Source of the DNA: Bacteroidota bacterium
GTDB taxonomy: Bacteria > Bacteroidota > Bacteroidia > Bacteroidales > B39-G9
Length of the DNA: 7,383 bases
Assembly: GCA_003648455.1 (NCBI GenBank)
Contig: QMPG01000156.1
Span: forward strand, 1-7,383
Direction of reading: 5' to 3'
How positions within the stretch are numbered: the stretch's first letter is position 1; the number at the start of each line of letters is the position of its first letter. The position numbers were made by a program, and so were the translations under genes. The notes under the pieces were generated by a model that was not told the origin of the DNA, ran no database searches, and saw nothing but the letters and a program-made list of their open reading frames with translations. Shown piece after piece: positions 1 to 6,074 of the stretch.

Positions 1-31
1 AATTTGGTGTTTTTAAAACCCCAAATTTGGG
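1..31. repeat. Intergenic palindromic repeat, copy 1
   Basis: AATTTGGTGTTTT followed by AACCCCAAATTTGGG. The segment matches 7259-7289 at 27 of 31 positions without gaps, in direct orientation. CCCAAATTTGGG (20-31) is a perfect palindrome. It may be truncated by the window start. Confidence 0.6.
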
Positions 32-41
32 TACTTCTAAT

Positions 42-119
42 GCGGGGTTTCCCGCTTTACTTTCCGCTATCCATCGCTAATTCATGCAATTCACTTCGTT
101 TTTGCATGAATAAAGCGGG
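42..119. ncRNA. Candidate structured RNA or conserved intergenic palindromic element
   Basis: Two perfect nine-base stems are arranged coaxially. CCCGCTTTA (51-59) pairs with TAAAGCGGG (111-119), and TTCATGCAA (81-89) pairs with TTGCATGAA (102-110). They abut on the 3' side, while the 5' side carries a 21-base unpaired bulge (60-80) containing CCGCTATCCATCGC; on the minus strand this reads GCGATGGATAGCGG. An alternative hairpin, GCGGG/CCCGC (42-46 with 51-55), competes for the outer stem, as in a switch or terminator. The GCGATGGATAGCGG string feels familiar from Bacteroidota intergenic regions, and a class such as Flavo-1 is a possibility, but I cannot confirm it. Strand is unresolved; on the minus strand it would lie downstream of mtnA. 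Confidence 0.5.
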
Positions 120-254
120 TTAAAATCAGGGGTTAATCATATTTTTTCCTTTCAGGAAATTATCTCTTTATAAGAAAATTTGACTTCTATTGTTAATTAT
201 CAATCCACTCGGCTTTTTATTTAAATATAGAATATCCTGCTTTAAATAAATTTA

Positions 255-291
255 ATCTGCGATTATCTGCATAATCTGTGTCATCTGCGTG
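255..291. repeat. Degenerate ATCTGCG tandem repeat
   Basis: Four units starting with ATCTG at 255, 265, 274 and 283 (ATCTGCGATT, ATCTGCATA, ATCTGTGTC, ATCTGCGTG), with a period of 9-10 bases. On the minus strand this is a CGCAGAT-type repeat directly downstream of mtnA. I recall similar AGATTACGCAGATT-like repeats in intergenic DNA of several phyla. No function is known to me. Confidence 0.65.
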
Positions 292-306
292 CCATTTTCC
301 TAATTG

Positions 307-1353
307 TCAAGTTTTAAAAATCTTTTTTATTTCTTCAACACTTGGTTTAATAATCCCTTTTTCAGTAATTATTCCTGTAATATAATCGGCAGGAGTAACA
401 TCAAAAGCAGGATTTATGGCATTTGAGCCGGGAGAACAAACAAGAACTTTTTCAATCTCACCATTACTTAACAAACCTGTTTGGTATAAAACCTCATCTT
501 CTTCTCTTTGTTCAATAACAATTTCATTTCCGGTTTTGCAATTCAAATCGAAAGTTGAACAAGGAGCTGCAACATAAAAAGGCACATTAAATTCTTTGGC
601 TACAATAGCTTTTTCAAAAGTTCCAATCTTGTTAGCAACATCACCGTTTGCAGCAATTCTGTCGGCGCCAACAATCATCATATCAACTTTACCTTGCGAC
701 ATTAAATAGGCACCTGCATTATCCGGCAAAATAGCATGAGCTATATTTTCATTTTTCAATTCCCATGCTGTTAATCTTGCACCCTGGCTTCTTGGGCGTG
801 TTTCATCAACATAAACAAATATATTTTTCCCTTCGTTATTAGCTACATAAATAGGCGATAAAGCACTTCCATAATCAACAAAACCAAGCCAACCTGCATT
901 ACAATGAGTCTCAATATTATATCCATCTTTAATTAATTCATTTCCAAACTCGCCAATTTTTTTTGCATCCCGAACATTCTCATCTGCAATATCTTGAGCT
1001 GTTTTAAAAGCCTCTTGTTTTGAAACTTTAGCAGCTTTTAAAACTCTATTTGTTGCATAAAATAAATTTCTTGCTGTTGGTCTTGTTGCTTCTATTTCCT
1101 TTTTTGCTGTCTCAAGAAATTCAATATAATTTTCATCGGGAGCTTCTATTATTGCCTGAGCCATAGCAAAACCTGCAGTTGCACCAATTGCCCCTGCTCC
1201 TCTTACAATCATTGTTTTTATTGCAAAACAACTTTCTTTATAATTCTTCGATTTATATATTTGAAACTTAAAAGGTAATTTATTTTGTTCTACAAGATAA
1301 ACTGTTGAACCTTCCATCCAAACAGTTAAATAGTGTTTATTGTTAACTTTCAT
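307..1353 (-). CDS. mtnA: S-methyl-5-thioribose-1-phosphate isomerase family protein (MtnA-like)
   Basis: Likely a cytosolic aldose-ketose isomerase converting methylthioribose-1-phosphate to methylthioribulose-1-phosphate in methionine salvage. The MtnA/eIF2B-like fold is shown by the N-terminal W...VYLVEQNKLPF block, RGAGAIG (residues 51-57 from the chosen start), THCNAG with the expected catalytic Cys (about 151), DETRPRSQGARLTAWEL (183-199), and GADRIAANGDVANKIGT with the expected catalytic Asp (about 231). At 348 residues it has the family's usual length. I chose the ATG at 1353-1351; the frame also extends six codons upstream to a TTG at 1371, but those residues are not family-like. No Shine-Dalgarno is visible; the leader is A/T-rich. 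Two motifs depart from textbook MtnA: GAG instead of GAP in the first loop, and HCNAGWLGFVDYGSALSP instead of HCN[AT]GALAT. This may mark a Bacteroidota subgroup or a different sugar-phosphate substrate such as 5-deoxyribose-1-phosphate (inference). No other methionine-salvage gene is nearby. Confidence 0.92.
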   Translation of the reverse strand: MKVNNKHYLTVWMEGSTVYLVEQNKLPFKFQIYKSKNYKESCFAIKTMIVRGAGAIGATAGFAMAQAIIEAPDENYIEFLETAKKEIEATRPTARNLFYATNRVLKAAKVSKQEAFKTAQDIADENVRDAKKIGEFGNELIKDGYNIETHCNAGWLGFVDYGSALSPIYVANNEGKNIFVYVDETRPRSQGARLTAWELKNENIAHAILPDNAGAYLMSQGKVDMMIVGADRIAANGDVANKIGTFEKAIVAKEFNVPFYVAAPCSTFDLNCKTGNEIVIEQREEDEVLYQTGLLSNGEIEKVLVCSPGSNAINPAFDVTPADYITGIITEKGIIKPSVEEIKKIFKT

Positions 1354-1415
1354 TTTTTTAAAAATAATCAACTAAAAAGTAAATAAATAAGAAATACCAA
1401 GCACATATATGAAAC

Positions 1416-1443
1416 AAAAACACAGCATATACACTGTGTTTTT
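1416..1443 (-). terminator. Hairpin terminator between the propeller gene and mtnA
   Basis: AAAAACACAG (1416-1425) and CTGTGTTTTT (1434-1443) form a perfect ten-base stem with an eight-base loop. On the minus strand the GC-containing stem ends in a T-run, 38 bases after the stop of the 1481-2731 gene. It is symmetric and could also work on the plus strand. It implies that mtnA is mostly transcribed from its own promoter in 1354-1415, where I see no good TAnnTTTG box. Confidence 0.7.
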
Positions 1444-1480
1444 TATTAAAAATAGTAATTAAAAATTATATTATTATAAA

Positions 1481-2731
1481 CTACCAATTCTTTTTAATCA
1501 ACAACAGCAAAGCGTTATTGCGTTTAGGTGAATTTTTTATATTTCTCATATTTGGCATGTAAATCTTACCTGCACATGCAATTCTTCCATCAGATAATTT
1601 CAATGCTGTTATCAGGTCTGAATTTGTTGGTGATATATAAAACTTTTTCTTAGAGAATTCAGAATCAGGAACATCTTTTTGCCCAAGTTGTTTTTGTGAA
1701 AGAACATTTAGTTCATCATCAAAAACTATATATTTAGCTTTAGTAACAACCCGATTGTTCTTTACTAAAACATTTGAACCATAAATAATAAAAGAGCTAT
1801 TAGTAATACTTAAAATTCCATTAGCACTAATGTTTCTAAATGTTTTATGGCGAAGTTCTTTATTTTCAGAAGATAATGTAATTATTCTGGTTTCACACAA
1901 TCCGGTTGTCTCTTTTGTATAACCACAAATATAGTATAAAACACCTCTTCTGTTTACACAAATACTTTGACTATAAAAATTTCTGGGTACATCTATTCCT
2001 TTCTTCCAAATTTGTCTTCCTTCAGGTGTAAGTTTATAAATTATCGGAACGTATGAAGTTAAATCATCAGTGTACTTCTTCCCAAGAATAACAATATTAT
2101 TATTTCTTAATACTAAAATCTTATCTGCTTCCTCATTATCTTCTGATGATATTTTCTTGAACCATTCTTGCTCGTTATTTTTTGTATTAATCTTATAAAC
2201 TGAAATATTAAATTTCCCTGTTTTTACTTTTTTTGTTTCTACAACTAATGCATGTTCTTCGTCAATAGATCTAACATCGTTTAACCATGTAGAAAAAACC
2301 GAAAAACCGGCTTCTTTTGTTCTTACTGTTCCATCAGGAGTAACAGTACTCTCATATGGGTAATATTTGTCATTATTTTTGCATGAACCAAAAATTTTAA
2401 TATCCTGTGATGGTAATAAAATCATACCATTTAAATTATTTAAATATTTTGCAGGCAATATCTTTCTTTTTAAAAAATTCCCCTTTTTGTCTAATCTTAT
2501 TAAAGATGGTTTATTCACTTGGTATTTACTATCACTTATCTTCCCCAATAAATACAAATCTTTATTCGAAGCCTCTAATATCCTAACTATTTGATTGTTG
2601 GGATATGCCTTGCTTTGATTATCATAATAAAAAACACTAGTCTGAGATATGGCTAAATGACTAATGTTAATAAAAATTAATAATGCTATTATTGCTAAAC
2701 AATTCTTTTTTCTATCAATATATAATTTCAT
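1481..2731 (-). CDS. Exported protein of unknown function with a predicted seven-bladed beta-propeller
   Basis: I do not recognise a named family. The N-terminus is a Sec signal peptide: basic RKK, a hydrophobic core of about residues 11-28, and probable cleavage after SHLAISQ near 30. The only Cys of that region (C11) precedes the core, so it is not a lipobox. The mature part shows regular periodicity. An xIxxLxxxGxxxWxKx strand block recurs at about 75, 126, 176, 229, 282 and 333, at intervals of 50-53 residues (for example IYKLTPEGRQIWKKG). Each is preceded by a second block of the NxIVILGKKY type at about 48, 102, 152, 204, 256, 306 and 376. The C-terminal NALLLLIKKNW could supply the seventh strand block and close the ring. 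This is the pattern of PQQ-like/delta-60-type propellers. There is no C-terminal sorting domain of the type IX secretion kind. The gene stands alone, with a hairpin terminator downstream and a 225-bp gap upstream. The real start is the ATG at 2731. Confidence 0.88.
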   Translation of the reverse strand: MKLYIDRKKNCLAIIALLIFINISHLAISQTSVFYYDNQSKAYPNNQIVRILEASNKDLYLLGKISDSKYQVNKPSLIRLDKKGNFLKRKILPAKYLNNLNGMILLPSQDIKIFGSCKNNDKYYPYESTVTPDGTVRTKEAGFSVFSTWLNDVRSIDEEHALVVETKKVKTGKFNISVYKINTKNNEQEWFKKISSEDNEEADKILVLRNNNIVILGKKYTDDLTSYVPIIYKLTPEGRQIWKKGIDVPRNFYSQSICVNRRGVLYYICGYTKETTGLCETRIITLSSENKELRHKTFRNISANGILSITNSSFIIYGSNVLVKNNRVVTKAKYIVFDDELNVLSQKQLGQKDVPDSEFSKKKFYISPTNSDLITALKLSDGRIACAGKIYMPNMRNIKNSPKRNNALLLLIKKNW

Positions 2732-2885
2732 AGTATAAATAATTTCTAAATCTAGGTAAATATAATAAATTTATGTTAATGATTTACTCACCAAAATCAT
2801 TTTTTTTACAATAAAGATATTGAGACAAATTTATTATGTTATAAAATTAAATCCATTTCAATTTATTTTTTTTCTCTTATCAAAA

Positions 2886-2911
2886 AAAATTATTTAGAAA
2901 CTAATAATTTT
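2886..2911 (-). terminator. Probable AT-rich terminator of the feo operon
   Basis: AAAATTATT (2886-2894) and AATAATTTT (2903-2911) are perfect inverted repeats around an eight-base loop. On the minus strand the stem runs straight into a stretch of Ts, about 46 bases after the stop of the Cys-rich protein gene. The stem has no GC pairs, so its strength is doubtful. Confidence 0.45.
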
Positions 2912-2956
2912 CTAGTGTGTTTTTTTATTAAATGAACAATAAAATTATATTACTTT

Positions 2957-3139
2957 TCAAAATTTGTCAGTTTCAATAGTATGAATGGGATTTAAATTAG
3001 AAATGTTTTTAAGTTGACAATCTCTATTACATGCAGCACATCCTAACTTCTTTTTTAAAAAAATTATCTTATAAATATTATAAAAAGGATAAGCAAAAGC
3101 AATAAAAATAATTATGTATGCTATTATATCAAAAATCAT
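2957..3139 (-). CDS. FeoB-associated Cys-rich membrane protein
   Basis: A 60-residue protein with one hydrophobic helix (about residues 3-27, IIAYIIIFIAFAYPF core), a short Lys-rich segment (KKK), then a cluster GCAACNRDCQ with Cys at 34, 37 and 41 (C-x2-C-x3-C). This architecture, size and position directly after feoB match the family named FeoB-associated Cys-rich membrane protein. The family's role is not established; a FeoC-like accessory or metal/redox role for ferrous iron import is an inference. The Lys cluster after the helix suggests that the Cys end is cytoplasmic. Only 11 bases separate it from the feoB stop, so the two are almost certainly co-transcribed. The ATG at 3139 has no Shine-Dalgarno, which is normal here. 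Confidence 0.85.
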   Translation of the reverse strand: MIFDIIAYIIIFIAFAYPFYNIYKIIFLKKKLGCAACNRDCQLKNISNLNPIHTIETDKF

Positions 3140-3150
3140 ATCAATATTTA

Positions 3151-5649
3151 TTAAACAAAAACACTACCTATTTGATAGACAATAAAGGAAACTATCCATG
3201 CTAAACTAGTTGTATATAAGACAGTAAAAAATGCCCATTTCCAACTTCCCGACTCTTTTTTAATAGCGGCAATAGTAGCTACGCATGGGAAATAAATTAA
3301 TATAAAAAGTAAAAAACACAGAGCAGTCAATGGAGTAAAAATCTTCTGCCCTTTTTTACTTCCATCTGTATATACCTGTTGCTTAATTTTTTGTTGCAAA
3401 GTTTCTCCTTCTTCAGTATCAGCTTGATAAACAACTCCCATTGTACTAACAACAATCTCTTTTGCAGCAACTCCTGCAATTAAACTGACACCCATTCTCC
3501 AATCAAAACCTAAAGGTTTGATCACCGGTTCAATAAAACGTCCCATTGTTCCAAGATATGAATTTTCCTTATGCTCTTTTTCTCTTTCAGCTTTTAACTC
3601 TTCAATTTCATTATTATCAAACTCAATATGTTGTTTACTTGAATTTAAATCAGTAGATTCAACATTAATCTTATTAAAATTTTCTTTTTGAGAGATTAAT
3701 GATGCATAATCTTTTGAATAATTCACATCACGAGGGAAATAACCTAATGCCCAAATTATAATTGATGCAAAAAGAATAACATTTCCCATTTTTTTCAAAT
3801 ATTGGGCACCTTTATTCCACATATGCAAAAAAATTGTTCTCGCGGTTGGCATTCTATATGGAGGCAATTCCATAACAAATGGTGCTTTTTTTGATTTAAA
3901 AAGATACCTTTTAAAAATTTTAGCAATCACAACTGCTAAAAAGATACCAAATAAATAAATTCCCAAAAGCATTAAACCCGGATATTTTGGGAAAAATGCG
4001 CCAATAATCAAAATATAAACCGGTAGTCGGGCACTACACGACATAAATGGATTTATTAGCATCGTAAGTAATCGGTCATTTCTATTTTCTATTGTTCTTG
4101 TAGCCATAATTGCCGGCACATTACAACCAAATCCCATAACTAAAGGGATAAATGATTTCCCGTGTAATCCTATTTTATGCATCAGCTTATCCATAATAAA
4201 TGCTGCACGAGCCATATATCCTGTATCTTCCATAAAAGAAATAAACAAAAACAGGATTAAAATATTGGGTAAAAAGACAATAACTCCCCCTACTCCTCCA
4301 ATAATACCATCTACTAATAAATCTTTCAATATTCCATTTGGCAATACACGACGCACTCCAACACATATTAAATCGACCAGTTGACTAATCCAATCCATGG
4401 GATACTTACCTAAACCAAATGTTGTATAAAACATAAGTCCCATAAAAAACAAAAATATAGGGAACCCAAACACTTTATGAAGTACAATTGTATCAATAAT
4501 ATCAGTTTTTTTTCGACGTTTTTTTACACCTTCAACATAAGTTTCTTTCAAAGCACCTGTAATAAAACCATATTTTGCATCAGTAATAATTGTTTCGCAA
4601 TCGTCAAGTAAACTACTTTCCAGTCGTTTTATTTCATTTTCAGTAACTTCTTTTATTTCTTCATAAATATCAAATCGCGAAAGAATGAAGTTTGTACTCC
4701 TATCTTTTTCTAATAATTTAATTGCCAAAAATCTTGTCGAAGCTTTATCCTTTATTTGTTTTACTTCTCCAATTTTATCTCTAATTATTTTAATGGATTT
4801 CTCTACCTCTTTTCCATAATTAATATGAATGTGTCTAACTATTGGCTCTCTGTCTTCATATACTTCAATAATTTCATCAAATAATTCTTTAACACCTGTC
4901 CCTTTTGAACTAACAGTTGGCACAATAGGTACTCCAATCATTTCGCCTAAGGCTTTATAATTAAAATTAGCTCCTTTGTTTTTCAACTCATCATACATAT
5001 TTAAAGCAACAACTACTTTAATATCCATATCAATTAGTTGAGTTGTTAAATAAAGATTGCGCTCAAGATTTGATGCATCCACAATATTAACGACAATATC
5101 CGGTTTTTCTGAAAAAATATATTTTCTTACATAAAGTTCTTCGGGCGAGTATGCTGCGAGTGAATATGTTCCTGGTAAGTCTGCAATATCAAATTTATAT
5201 CCATTTTGTTTAAATTTTGCATTTTTTGCTTCAATTGTAACACCGCTATAATTACCAACATGTTCTTTTGAACCTGAAGCATAATTAAAAAGAGTTGTTT
5301 TCCCTGAGTTTGGATTACCTACTAATGCAATATGTATATTTTTTCTTTTTTCTCTTGCCGATGTCTTTAAAACGTCTTCATCAATAACACCTTCGTAATT
5401 ATTTAGTTTAAGACCCTTTGCTTCTTCTTTTGTTATTACTTCTACATTTTTTGCTTCACTTTTTCTTAAAGAAACGTTATATCCCATTACATTATACTCT
5501 ACAGGATCTCTCAATGGTGCATTTTTTATTACTTTTACTTTCTGTCCTTTAATAAACCCCATTTCAATAATGCGTTTTCTAAAAGCACCATAACCCATTA
5601 CCTTTACAATTACACCATCTTCCCCTGTTTTTAAATCCGAAAGTCTCAT
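3151..5649 (-). CDS. feoB: Ferrous iron transport protein, FeoA-FeoB fusion
   Basis: Inner-membrane Fe(II) importer with its FeoA domain fused at the N-terminus. Residues 1-72 are FeoA-like (SH3-like; MRLSDLKTGEDGVI, RIIEMGFIKG, LRKSEAKNV). A G-protein domain follows: G1 GNPNSGKT (111-118), G2 Thr138 in GVTIE, G3 DLPG (157-160), G4 NMYD (217-220) and a G5-like SSKG near 247-250. A helical linker (about 275-385) leads to the membrane domain, starting near 391. Gate motifs are GFGCNVPAIMATRT (507-519, Cys509) and FPCVATIAAIKKE (787-799, Cys789), with NPFMSCSARLPVY (533-545, Cys538) and GVAAKEIVVSTMG (726-738) also intact. A charged hydrophilic insert at about 640-698 separates two membrane segments. 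At 832 residues it is complete and longer than unfused FeoB because of FeoA. The ATG at 5649 starts exactly at the FeoA domain. The next gene is the Cys-rich FeoB partner. I found no convincing Fur-type box upstream. Confidence 0.97.
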   Translation of the reverse strand: MRLSDLKTGEDGVIVKVMGYGAFRKRIIEMGFIKGQKVKVIKNAPLRDPVEYNVMGYNVSLRKSEAKNVEVITKEEAKGLKLNNYEGVIDEDVLKTSAREKRKNIHIALVGNPNSGKTTLFNYASGSKEHVGNYSGVTIEAKNAKFKQNGYKFDIADLPGTYSLAAYSPEELYVRKYIFSEKPDIVVNIVDASNLERNLYLTTQLIDMDIKVVVALNMYDELKNKGANFNYKALGEMIGVPIVPTVSSKGTGVKELFDEIIEVYEDREPIVRHIHINYGKEVEKSIKIIRDKIGEVKQIKDKASTRFLAIKLLEKDRSTNFILSRFDIYEEIKEVTENEIKRLESSLLDDCETIITDAKYGFITGALKETYVEGVKKRRKKTDIIDTIVLHKVFGFPIFLFFMGLMFYTTFGLGKYPMDWISQLVDLICVGVRRVLPNGILKDLLVDGIIGGVGGVIVFLPNILILFLFISFMEDTGYMARAAFIMDKLMHKIGLHGKSFIPLVMGFGCNVPAIMATRTIENRNDRLLTMLINPFMSCSARLPVYILIIGAFFPKYPGLMLLGIYLFGIFLAVVIAKIFKRYLFKSKKAPFVMELPPYRMPTARTIFLHMWNKGAQYLKKMGNVILFASIIIWALGYFPRDVNYSKDYASLISQKENFNKINVESTDLNSSKQHIEFDNNEIEELKAEREKEHKENSYLGTMGRFIEPVIKPLGFDWRMGVSLIAGVAAKEIVVSTMGVVYQADTEEGETLQQKIKQQVYTDGSKKGQKIFTPLTALCFLLFILIYFPCVATIAAIKKESGSWKWAFFTVLYTTSLAWIVSFIVYQIGSVFV

Positions 5650-5751
5650 CTATTTTTTTTGTTTAATTAGAATGGATAAAAATAACTTTTTGTTTTCTAG
5701 AATACAATACCATGATTAGGTTATTTTTCGTTATTTATGTAATTATTTATT

Positions 5752-5760
5752 ATTACTAAA
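5752..5760. repeat. Left target-site duplication of the MITE
   Basis: ATTACTAAA abuts the left terminal inverted repeat and is repeated without mismatch at 5977-5985 just outside the right one. Removing the element and one copy restores a continuous ancestral sequence. Confidence 0.8.
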
Positions 5761-5976
5761 CACTATTGTCCGAGATAATACTATGTCGTCCCTAACGGGA
5801 CTTATGTTTGAATTGCAACTTGTTTTCTACCAACATATTGGTCACTACGGGACAGTCCCGTCAGGGACTTAATATTGGAAGAACTGAAAGTAACCCCCAT
5901 TTATTTTAAGTTCCATCGGGACGTAATAATAGCAGAGGGTTCAACAGATTCAACATTTTTTAGTCGGACAGTAGTG
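5761..5976. mobile_element. MITE-like non-autonomous element, 216 bp, with terminal inverted repeats and 9-bp target duplication
   Basis: The left end CACTATTGTCCGA (5761-5773) and the right end TCGGACAGTAGTG (5964-5976) are inverted repeats matching at 12 of 13 positions. Immediately outside them lies a perfect 9-bp direct repeat, ATTACTAAA, at 5752-5760 and 5977-5985, the hallmark of insertion by a DDE transposase with a 9-bp stagger. The interior has no open reading frame of useful size, so the element must depend on a transposase elsewhere in the genome, or be a deletion relic of an insertion sequence. It sits between the divergent feo operon and the thiamine-binding operon, 112 bp upstream of the feoAB start and 98 bp upstream of the + strand start. 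The interior carries GTCCC/GGGAC palindromes listed separately. Confidence 0.85.
5788..5868. repeat. GTCCC/GGGAC palindrome pair (REP-like) inside the MITE
   Basis: Stem-loops with GTCCC and GGGAC arms occur at 5788-5801 (spacer TAAC) and 5855-5868 (spacer GTCA). A degenerate copy lies at 5841-5853, and CGGGACAGTCCCG (5848-5860) is itself a perfect inverted repeat. Between them, ACCAA-CATA-TTGGT (5829-5842) is another inverted repeat. Read on the minus strand the unit is GTCCCG(T)TAGGGAC, with a TTGGTAGAAAA tail after one copy. From memory I associate this motif with highly repeated intergenic palindromes in Bacteroidota. A further degenerate arm pair is at 5910-5922. The function is unknown; they could be REP-type repeats or transcript-stabilising hairpins. 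Confidence 0.65.
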
Positions 5977-5985
5977 ATTACTAAA
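5977..5985. repeat. Right target-site duplication of the MITE
   Basis: ATTACTAAA, identical to 5752-5760, directly adjoining the right terminal inverted repeat. The perfect match suggests that the insertion is fairly recent. Confidence 0.8.
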
Positions 5986-6022
5986 ATTGAAAATTTGTCG
6001 TTTTTATTCGTCTAAATTCATA

Positions 6023-6049
6023 TTGGCAAATTTTTTGTAAGTATATTTG
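6023..6049 (+). promoter_or_regulatory. Bacteroidota-type promoter for the 6075-7139 operon
   Basis: TATATTTG (6042-6049) matches the -7 consensus TAnnTTTG. A TTG at 6023-6025 lies 16 bases upstream as a possible -33 element, slightly short of the usual spacing. Transcription would begin near 6056, giving a leader of about 18 bases. The promoter lies outside the MITE, 66 bases beyond its right end. Confidence 0.55.
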
Positions 6050-6074
6050 TAAATCTATTTAATAAAAAAATAGT

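Larger units (their letters stand above)
1..306. other. Gene-free 306-bp region downstream of mtnA
   Basis: No plausible coding frame is present. Besides the palindromic repeat (1-31), the structured element (42-119) and the ATCTG tandem repeat (255-291), it contains a short hairpin, TTTCCT-TTC-AGGAAA (145-159), and a weak inverted repeat, ATTTAAA/TTTAAAT (219-247). Neither has a T-run that would make it a convincing terminator for mtnA. Confidence 0.7.
5650..6074. other. Divergent intergenic region of 425 bp between feoAB and the thiamine-binding operon
   Basis: About half of it is the MITE with its target duplications (5752-5985). The remainder is AT-rich. The right flank holds the TATATTTG promoter for the + strand operon. 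The left flank (5650-5751) must hold the feoAB promoter, unless that lies in the MITE, but I see no TAnnTTTG box on the minus strand there and no clear Fur or DtxR operator. No coding frame is supported. Confidence 0.6.

Noticed and set aside
145..159. TTTCCT-TTC-AGGAAA hairpin as the mtnA terminator
   Set aside because: The stem is only six bases, there is no T-run on the minus strand after it, and it is about 150 bases from the gene end.
1354..1371. A TTG start that would add six residues to the MtnA-like protein
   Set aside because: The ATG at 1353 puts the N-terminus where the family's conserved block begins; the extra MIIFKK is not family-like.
2367..2594. A 75-codon plus-strand frame inside the propeller gene
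   Set aside because: It lies wholly within the antisense of a well-supported exported protein, has no promoter box, and its hydrophobic residues are the complement of Asn/Lys-rich codons.
5650..5751. Fur or DtxR operator upstream of feoAB
   Set aside because: TAATCATGGTATTG near 5707-5720 on the minus strand is only loosely palindromic and does not match either consensus well enough.
5761..5976. Palindrome cluster as a CRISPR array
   Set aside because: The units are inverted, unequal in spacing and few, and are explained by a MITE with terminal inverted repeats and a target duplication.
5985..6074. TPP riboswitch upstream of the thiamine-binding protein operon
   Set aside because: No THI-box-like CUGAGA core or matching stems are visible, and the predicted leader is only about 18 bases.
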